The notes beneath the pieces are model-generated. The model was given only the letters and a program-made list of their open reading frames with translations, did not search any database and had not been told where the DNA came from. Shown one piece after another: positions 35,147-39,973 of a stretch of DNA of 39,973 nt. The stretch is from Eubacterium sp. Lineage in GTDB: Bacteria; Bacillota; Clostridia; Lachnospirales; Lachnospiraceae. The DNA lies in the NCBI GenBank assembly GCA_022764265.1, contig JALERO010000068.1, positions 1 through 39,973 on the forward strand. Reading direction: 5' to 3'. Position 1 is the first letter of the stretch. Every line of letters begins with the position of its first letter. A program made the translations under genes and the position numbers.

Positions 35147-36064
35147 TTATCCCAGTTTGATCATAGTGTCCAGACAGGCTCTGGCTTTTGTCATGACTTC
35201 ATCAGAAAGAGTGATTTCTTCTCCTCCGATTCCCTCAACGCAATTTAAAACATCACCTAAAGTCGTCATCTTCATGTTATGGCATACGCAGTCTTTCGAC
35301 AGTGGATAGAAACGTTTATCCGGACACATAAACTGAAGATGTTGGACAATACTGTTTTCGGTTCCGATAATGAACTCTTTCTGGTCGCTGTTTTTTGCGT
35401 AATCCATGATTCCTGTGGTGCTTCCCACATAATCCGCTTTTTGAGAGACCTCCGGCAGACATTCCGGATGAACCAGAAGCAATGCATTCGGATGAAGAGC
35501 CTTTGCTTTATTGACATCTCTTTCAGAAACTCTGACGTGGGTAGGACATCCGCCGTGGACTAACTTGATGTTTTTCTCAGGCACCTGTCTGGCAACCCAT
35601 TCACCAAGGTTGCAGTCAGGAATAAATAAGATATCCTGCGCGTCCATATTTTTGATGATCTTCACGGCAGAAGAGGAAGTCACACACACATCACAGACCG
35701 TTTTTAATTCAGATGTGGTATTGACATAGGCAGCTACCGCATATCCCGGGTTCTGCTCCTTTAACTGGAGGATCATATCCGCATCCATCTGATTGGCCAT
35801 CGGACAGTCTGCTTCTGAATTAGATAAGAGAACTCTTTTTTCCGGTGACAGAATCTTCACTGTCTCCGCCATAAAACGAACGCCGCACATTAATACATTC
35901 TTACAGTCAGATTTGGAAGCCTGAACACTTAATCCGTAAGAATCACCCACATAATCTGCGACCTCCCAGATATCATGACTCTGATAGGCGTGGGCAAGGA
36001 TACAAACGTCATTTTCTTTTTTCAACTGCAGGATTCTGTCCTGCATTTCTTTTGTAGTATACAT
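35147..36064 (-). CDS. nadA: Quinolinate synthase A
   Basis: The 305-residue protein matches NadA: ILAHAYQSHDIWEVADYVGDS at the N-terminus, VLMCGVRFMAETVKIL, DADMILQLKEQNPG, PDCNLGEWVARQVP, HPECLPEV and the C-terminal CVCHNMKMTTLGDVLNC. Conserved cysteines in CGVRF, VCVTSSSA or HPEC regions and CVCHNM supply the ligands of the 4Fe-4S cluster. It condenses iminoaspartate from NadB with dihydroxyacetone phosphate to quinolinate. The ATG follows TGGAGAAA on the minus strand. The gene is divergent from nadB, with a perfect consensus promoter carrying a candidate NiaR site. Confidence 0.95.
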   Translation of the reverse strand: MYTTKEMQDRILQLKKENDVCILAHAYQSHDIWEVADYVGDSYGLSVQASKSDCKNVLMCGVRFMAETVKILSPEKRVLLSNSEADCPMANQMDADMILQLKEQNPGYAVAAYVNTTSELKTVCDVCVTSSSAVKIIKNMDAQDILFIPDCNLGEWVARQVPEKNIKLVHGGCPTHVRVSERDVNKAKALHPNALLLVHPECLPEVSQKADYVGSTTGIMDYAKNSDQKEFIIGTENSIVQHLQFMCPDKRFYPLSKDCVCHNMKMTTLGDVLNCVEGIGGEEITLSDEVMTKARACLDTMIKLG

Positions 36065-36127
36065 ATTATTTCTCCATTACTGTGATTTTATAATAGTCGA
36101 CCGATAATTCCTCGGCAATTCTATCTG

Positions 36128-36156
36128 ATTATACAGCAGAGGTTTTCAACTGTCAA
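36128..36156 (-). promoter_or_regulatory. Consensus promoter of nadA
   Basis: On the minus strand TTGACA (36156-36151) and TATAAT (36133-36128) are both perfect and 17 bases apart. The -35 lies inside the candidate NiaR site at 36148-36165, so a bound repressor would block polymerase. The leader before the nadA ATG is about 55 bases. Confidence 0.85.
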
Positions 36157-36165
36157 CACAACTGT
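36148..36165 (-). promoter_or_regulatory. Candidate NiaR operator at nadA
   Basis: Minus-strand ACAGTTGTGTTGACAGTT matches the nadB-side site (36180-36197) at 14 of 18 positions. It contains ACAGTTG twice with a 12-bp period and overlaps the nadA -35. As I recall, NiaR sites of Firmicutes contain a similar TGTCTTGACA core; this was not checked against a database. Confidence 0.6.
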
Positions 36166-36179
36166 AAAAATAATATTTA

Positions 36180-36197
36180 ACAGGTGTCTTGTCAGCT
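36180..36197 (+). promoter_or_regulatory. Candidate NiaR operator at nadB
   Basis: Plus-strand ACAGGTGTCTTGTCAGCT is the partner of the site at 36148-36165 in the opposite orientation, with 14 bp between them. It includes the nadB -35 element TTGTCA at 36189-36194. The two together would let one NiaR-type protein repress both directions. Confidence 0.6.
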
Positions 36198-36217
36198 AAT
36201 AATTACTGTGCTATAAT
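36189..36217 (+). promoter_or_regulatory. Promoter of nadB-nadC
   Basis: TTGTCA (36189-36194) and TATAAT (36212-36217) are 17 bases apart, with TGC directly before the -10 (extended -10). The leader before the nadB start is about 65 bases and shows nothing else notable. Confidence 0.8.
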
Positions 36218-36288
36218 CAATTCTGTTTATATGGACAGATATGCAGTATAAGTGATCTGTTATAAATAAAAAGGAAAGCCAGGTTATT

Positions 36289-37587
36289 ATGATGAAAACA
36301 GATATTTTGATTATTGGAAGCGGATGTTCCGGTTTATATTGTGCATTACATCTTCCGCAGGATAAACGAATTACGATTATTACAAAGTCAGATCTGGAAA
36401 GCAGTGATTCTTTTCTTGCACAGGGAGGAATGTGTATGCTTAAGGACGATTTTGATTATAAAAGCTATTTTGAAGATACCATGCGTGCCGGTCACTACAA
36501 AAATGATGAAAAGTCTGTGGAGATCATGATTCGTTCTTCACAGGATATTGTTCAGGATCTGCTTCATTATGGTGTCGATTTTCAGAGAGAATCCGATGGA
36601 ACTCTGGCATTTACCCGGGAAGGTGCTCATTCTGCTCAGCGGATTCTTTTCCATGAGGACATTACCGGAAAAGAGATTACCAGTAAGCTTTTAGCACAGG
36701 TAAAGGAGAGAGAGAACATTTCTCTTATGGAATATACAACCATGCTTGATCTGCTCTGCAAAGATAATAGCTGCTATGGTGCGGTAATCCGTCATGAGGA
36801 TGGCACACTGGAAAATGTTCTGGCAGATTATACGGTTCTTGCCACCGGAGGAATCGGCGGGCTCTATCGTCATTCCACCAATTTCAGACATCTCACAGGA
36901 GATGCTGTTGCCATTGCCATCAGGCATGGAATTACTTTAAAGGACATCAATTATGTCCAGATTCATCCTACAACCCTTTACTCAGAGAAAAAAGAAGACA
37001 GAAGCTTTTTGATTTCAGAATCCGTTCGGGGTGAGGGAGCTAAACTTTACGATATTCATATGAATCGGTTTGTCAATGAACTTTTACCTCGAGATGTAGT
37101 GACAGACGCCATTCACCAGCAGATGCAGAAAGATCATTCTGATTACGTGTGGGAAGATCTTCGACCGATACCGGAAGAAGAACTGAAAATGCATTTCCCG
37201 AATATTGTGGAGCATTGTCAGGCCATGGGGTATGATGTGACAAAGGAATGTATTCCGGTAGTACCTGCGCAGCATTATTTCATGGGCGGTATTGCGGTTG
37301 ATCATCAGAGCAGGACATCCATGGAACATTTATATGCGGTCGGTGAGACTGCCTGCAACGGTGTCCATGGTCAGAATCGTCTTGCCAGCAATTCTCTTCT
37401 GGAAAGCCTGGTATTTGCCAAAAGAGCCGCTTTTGAGATTAGAGATACTTACAGACATCAGACCGTTTTCTGCCCGGAGGCGAATAACCTGGCCGGTTAT
37501 CAGGATGAAGAGAGATTGTCAGAAGAATATCGTCAGCTGGTTTTAAATGAAATAGCCAAAAGAGAAGCAGATGATTTATCTGCATAG
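36289..37587 (+). CDS. nadB: L-aspartate oxidase, short form
   Basis: The 432-residue flavoprotein has FAD-binding DILIIGSGCSGLYCALHLP at the N-terminus, then SDSFLAQGGMCML, TREGAHSAQRILFHEDITGKEI, YTVLATGGIGGLYRHSTN and HYFMGGIAVDHQSRTSMEHLYAVGE, all typical of NadB. It oxidises L-aspartate to iminoaspartate, the NadA substrate. At 432 residues it lacks most of the C-terminal helical domain of the roughly 540-residue E. coli enzyme; the short form seems usual in Clostridia but I cannot verify that here. The ATG at 36289 has only a modest AAGGAAAG site and an in-frame ATG follows directly at 36292. nadC starts 26 bases later. Confidence 0.94.
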   Translation: MMKTDILIIGSGCSGLYCALHLPQDKRITIITKSDLESSDSFLAQGGMCMLKDDFDYKSYFEDTMRAGHYKNDEKSVEIMIRSSQDIVQDLLHYGVDFQRESDGTLAFTREGAHSAQRILFHEDITGKEITSKLLAQVKERENISLMEYTTMLDLLCKDNSCYGAVIRHEDGTLENVLADYTVLATGGIGGLYRHSTNFRHLTGDAVAIAIRHGITLKDINYVQIHPTTLYSEKKEDRSFLISESVRGEGAKLYDIHMNRFVNELLPRDVVTDAIHQQMQKDHSDYVWEDLRPIPEEELKMHFPNIVEHCQAMGYDVTKECIPVVPAQHYFMGGIAVDHQSRTSMEHLYAVGETACNGVHGQNRLASNSLLESLVFAKRAAFEIRDTYRHQTVFCPEANNLAGYQDEERLSEEYRQLVLNEIAKREADDLSA

Positions 37588-37613
37588 AATAACATAGGAT
37601 AGGAGAGATAAAA

Positions 37614-38468
37614 ATGTTTGATCCCGTTACTTTAAAATTAAATGTTGACCCTTTGATTCTCAGCGCATTACAGGAAGACATCACCAACGAGGATGTCTCC
37701 ACCAACAGTGTGATGCCTCATCCCCAGCCTGGTGAGGTGGATTTGATTTGTAAAGAAGATGGTGTTATCTGCGGTCTTCAAATTTTTGAAAGAGTATTTA
37801 CCCTGTTAGAGGAAAATACACAGGTTGAGACTTTTGTTGAGGATGGAGATGAAGTGAAAAACGGACAGCTTCTTGCCAAAGTTCGAGGAGATATTCGCGT
37901 ATTATTATGTGGGGAGAGAACCGCACTTAACTATCTGCAGCGTATGAGCGGAATTGCCACCTATACTCATTCTGTTGCAGTCCTTCTCGAGGGTACAGGA
38001 ACCAAATTGCTGGATACCAGAAAAACAACACCAAATAACCGCATTTTTGAAAAATACGCAGTTCGTACCGGTGGCGGTAACAATCACCGCTTAAATCTTT
38101 CCGATGGAGTAATGCTAAAAGATAATCACATTGGAGCCGCCGGCGGTGTGAAGGAGGCTGTTACCATGGCAAAAGAATATGCACCTTTTGTCCGCAAGAT
38201 TGAAGTGGAAGTAGAGAACATTGACATGGTGAAAGAAGCGGTGGAAGCCGGTGCCGATATTATCATGCTCGACAATATGAGCCATGAGGAAATGAGAGAA
38301 GCCATGAATTATATCGACGGCAGAGCTCAGGTGGAAGTCTCCGGTAATGTGACAAAAGAAAATATTGCAAAGTTGACGGATCTCGGTGTCGATTTCATCT
38401 CCAGCGGAGCATTGACCCATTCTTCACCGATTTTAGATATTTCTTTAAAAAATCTTCATCAAATATAA
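37614..38468 (+). CDS. nadC: Nicotinate-nucleotide pyrophosphorylase, carboxylating
   Basis: The 284-residue protein matches NadC (QPRTase): ALQEDITNEDVSTNSV near the N-terminus, ERTALNYLQRMSGIATYT, LLDTRKTTPNNRIFEKYAVRTGGG, RLNLSDGVMLKDNHI, KIEVEVENIDM and IIMLDNMSHEEM, ending with VDFISSGALTHSSPILDISL. It converts quinolinate and PRPP to nicotinate mononucleotide with release of CO2. The ATG lies behind AGGAGAG and the gene is co-transcribed with nadB. Length is normal. Confidence 0.96.
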   Translation: MFDPVTLKLNVDPLILSALQEDITNEDVSTNSVMPHPQPGEVDLICKEDGVICGLQIFERVFTLLEENTQVETFVEDGDEVKNGQLLAKVRGDIRVLLCGERTALNYLQRMSGIATYTHSVAVLLEGTGTKLLDTRKTTPNNRIFEKYAVRTGGGNNHRLNLSDGVMLKDNHIGAAGGVKEAVTMAKEYAPFVRKIEVEVENIDMVKEAVEAGADIIMLDNMSHEEMREAMNYIDGRAQVEVSGNVTKENIAKLTDLGVDFISSGALTHSSPILDISLKNLHQI

Positions 38469-38484
38469 TGTATGATTTCGTTAT

Positions 38485-38512
38485 CGAAATAACAAAATAT
38501 TGAGTTATTTTG
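38485..38512 (+). terminator. Weak hairpin after nadC
   Basis: CGAAATAAC (38485-38493) pairs with GTTATTTTG (38504-38512), nine pairs with one G-U, around a ten-base loop. A competing ATTTCG/CGAAAT hairpin overlaps it. There is no clear T run, so it may be only a partial terminator before the niaR promoter. Confidence 0.35.
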
Positions 38513-38520
38513 GAGAATTA

Positions 38521-38549
38521 TTGACAGAATCTGTGAGCATAATTATAAT
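38521..38549 (+). promoter_or_regulatory. Perfect-consensus promoter of the NiaR-type gene
   Basis: TTGACA (38521-38526) and TATAAT (38544-38549) both match consensus exactly with 17 bases between. The leader is about 58 bases. The 18-bp nad operator seen at nadA and nadB is not recognisable here beyond TTGACAG. Confidence 0.85.
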
Positions 38550-38613
38550 TAAAAGTAACTGACTTCCTCTTTAATCAGGAAAATTATTATATTATAGAAA
38601 GGTGACGCAGAAT

Positions 38614-39192
38614 ATGAACGGTACAGAAAGAAGAAGATGCATTATTCAGATTTTATCTTCCAGTCAGAAACCGGTTTCCGGTATGTCTCTGGCAAAACAA
38701 TTGCAGGTCAGTCGCCAGGTTATTGTACAAGATATTGCTTTGCTGCGTGCCAATGGAACAGAAATTATATCTACTAATCACGGTTATCTTCTTCAATCCG
38801 GTCAAAACGTGAGCCGTGTTTTTAAGTTGATTCATTCTGACAGCGAGGTGGAGGAGGAGCTTTCCATGTTTGTTGATCTTGGAGGAGTTGTCCGAGACGT
38901 ATTCGTATATCATAAGGTATACGGTGTTGTCCGGGCGGAAATGAATGTCCGTTCTCGACTGGATGTTCATAATTTCATGAAAAACATCTCCCTTGGGAAA
39001 TCCAGCCTGTTAAAAAACATAACATCAGGATACCATTATCATACTGTTTTTGCAGACAATGAGGAAACATTAGATTTGATTCAAGAATGCCTTCAGGAGA
39101 GAGGATTCCTGGCAAAGCTTCAGGATTATGAACCGGTAGATTTCTGGAGTAAAACACAAGAAGAGTCATCCTGTGGTTCAAGATTGACATAA
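38614..39192 (+). CDS. niaR: NiaR-type transcriptional regulator (HTH_11 and 3H domains)
   Basis: The 192-residue protein has an N-terminal winged helix (residues 3-65; RRRCIIQILSSSQKPVSGMS, SLAKQLQVSRQVIVQDIALLRA) and a C-terminal 3H domain with the conserved histidines in VYHKVYGVV, DVHNFMKNI and GYHYHTV. In Firmicutes NiaR represses nad genes when bound to nicotinate or a relative. The ATG at 38614 is nine bases after AAAGGTG; an in-frame GTG at 38602 is within that site. It directly follows nadB-nadC, with its own strong promoter, and is the likely regulator of the sites between nadA and nadB. Confidence 0.9.
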   Translation: MNGTERRRCIIQILSSSQKPVSGMSLAKQLQVSRQVIVQDIALLRANGTEIISTNHGYLLQSGQNVSRVFKLIHSDSEVEEELSMFVDLGGVVRDVFVYHKVYGVVRAEMNVRSRLDVHNFMKNISLGKSSLLKNITSGYHYHTVFADNEETLDLIQECLQERGFLAKLQDYEPVDFWSKTQEESSCGSRLT

Positions 39193-39273
39193 AATATCCA
39201 AAAATATTGTGAAAAATTGCACAAGTATTAAGGCTGATTTTTAATTTTTTTGTACTTTTTTAACAAAAAGATA

Positions 39274-39303
39274 TTGACTTTTTTCTCCTGCATATTATAT
39301 ACT
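39274..39303 (+). promoter_or_regulatory. Candidate promoter of the short-chain dehydrogenase gene
   Basis: TTGACT (39274-39279) and TATACT (39298-39303) are 18 bases apart. The predicted leader of about 95 bases before the start is AT-rich. The rest of 39193-39406 shows only T-rich stretches, possibly the niaR terminator around 39222-39262. Confidence 0.6.
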
Positions 39304-39406
39304 GGTCAATGAAAATTGTATTGATTTTTGTACAAGAAAGAATACCTGATGTTTTTAGTACGATATCTCTACAATACTTTGTTATATATACAGGAGGATT
39401 AGTTTT

Positions 39407-39973
39407 ATGAACAGATTGAAAGATAAGGTTGCTATCGTTACAGGTTCAACCAGCGGAATCGGAGTAGGTATTGCAAGACTTTTTGTGGCTGAAGGTGCTA
39501 AGGTTGTAGTTTGCGGAAGAAGACAGGAAAAAGGACAGGCTGTCGTTGATGACATCACAAAAGATGGTGGCGAAGCATCCTATCATTTTATGGACATCAC
39601 AAAGGTAGAGAGCGTTGAAGCATTAATCGCTGATACTGTTGAGAAATACGGCAAGCTCGATATCCTTGTTAATAATGCTGCCAATGTTGGTTTAAAAGAT
39701 GGTCGTGTGGACGAGCTCACTCTTGATATGTGGGATGCAATTTTCCAGAGCGACGTACGCGGAACCTTCTACGCAACCAAATGTGCTCTTCCTTATATGG
39801 AGAAGAACGAAAACGGCGGTTCCATCATCAACATCGGTTCCATGGCATCCTGCAGCGGTGACCTTGGTTCCACAGCTTATGCATGCGCTAAGGCAGGCGT
39901 TGACAAGTTAACCCAGTATACTGCTTTACAGTATGGTAAGAAGAACATTCGTTGTAACTGTGTTCGTCCGGGT
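39407..39973 (+). CDS. Short-chain dehydrogenase/reductase, 3'-truncated by the window
   Basis: The first 189 codons are present and the frame is open to the window end. The protein has the classical SDR order: the cofactor loop TGSTSGIG (residues 13-20), LDILVNNAANVG, the catalytic serine in INIGSMASCS and YACAK with the catalytic Tyr and Lys. It continues into NIRCNCVRPG, after which the C-terminal substrate-binding part is missing. The arginine-rich stretch VVCGRRQ after the second strand suggests NADP(H). The start at 39407 has CAGGAGG upstream. The substrate is open; a bile-acid or steroid dehydrogenase cannot be claimed from what is visible, nor a fatty-acid-type reductase excluded. Confidence 0.9.
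   Translation, partial: MNRLKDKVAIVTGSTSGIGVGIARLFVAEGAKVVVCGRRQEKGQAVVDDITKDGGEASYHFMDITKVESVEALIADTVEKYGKLDILVNNAANVGLKDGRVDELTLDMWDAIFQSDVRGTFYATKCALPYMEKNENGGSIINIGSMASCSGDLGSTAYACAKAGVDKLTQYTALQYGKKNIRCNCVRPG

Noticed and set aside
39407-39973. Bile-acid hydroxysteroid dehydrogenase (BaiA or 7-alpha-HSDH)
   Set aside because: The visible part has only general short-chain dehydrogenase motifs and does not resemble the BaiA or clostridial 7-alpha-HSDH sequences I remember.

Overview
The window reads as chromosomal DNA of a low-GC Gram-positive anaerobe of the Clostridia, most likely a Lachnospiraceae-type gut bacterium. The grounds are strong GGAGG-type ribosome binding sites on nearly every gene, the rimP-nusA-ylxR-ylxQ-infB-rbfA-nrnA-truB-ribF gene order, a biotin-dependent pyruvate carboxylase, the UPF0237/UPF0210 gene pair and a NadA/NadB/NadC/NiaR de novo NAD cluster. 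Species cannot be fixed from this sequence alone. I found no rRNA, tRNA, CRISPR array, transposase, integrase or prophage gene.

Layout. 1-1.2 kb: 3' part of a FAD-dependent oxidoreductase. 1.2-4.9 kb: a DUF896 protein, then a structured leader holding a 32-codon upstream ORF and two tandem terminator-like hairpins, then the magnesium transporter gene mgtE, 5-formyl-THF cyclo-ligase and a LacI-family regulator. 5.0-9.6 kb: a carbohydrate operon (beta-glucoside PTS EIIBCA, an apiosidase-like DUF4038 glycosidase and a GH1 6-phospho-beta-glucosidase). 9.7-18.0 kb: the translation/transcription housekeeping operon, starting from a strong promoter followed by a 28-bp perfect GC-rich palindrome. 18.1-21.2 kb: a cytidylate-kinase-like protein, a MATE exporter and a YitT membrane protein. 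21.16-21.46 kb: a gene-free block built of nested inverted repeats. 21.5-25.98 kb: a minus-strand iron-sulfur-flavoprotein-like gene divergent from pyruvate carboxylase. 26.0-33.6 kb: M18 aminopeptidase, a zinc-finger membrane protein, DNA polymerase I, dephospho-CoA kinase, an MBL-fold hydrolase, an ACT-domain protein and a UPF0210 protein. 33.6-35.1 kb: a small AT-rich accessory patch with two orphan small membrane proteins and two minus-strand DNA-binding proteins (XRE and ribbon-helix-helix). 35.1-39.2 kb: the NAD biosynthesis cluster nadA (minus), nadB-nadC and a NiaR-type regulator. 39.3 kb to the end: the 5' part of a short-chain dehydrogenase.

How genes work together. The PTS imports and phosphorylates a beta-glucoside; the two glycosidases then probably act in the cytoplasm, and the upstream LacI protein is the obvious candidate regulator. 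NadB, NadA and NadC make nicotinate mononucleotide from aspartate. An 18-bp sequence matching at 14 positions lies over the -35 element of both divergent nad promoters and is the likely site for the NiaR-type protein.

Most worth a second look are the mgtE leader, which does not look like the M-box magnesium riboswitch; the nested-palindrome block at 21.2 kb; and the 33.6-35.1 kb patch, where three TAAGTAC copies lie between a ribbon-helix-helix gene and a membrane-protein gene. All structures were folded by eye, without energy calculation or database search.
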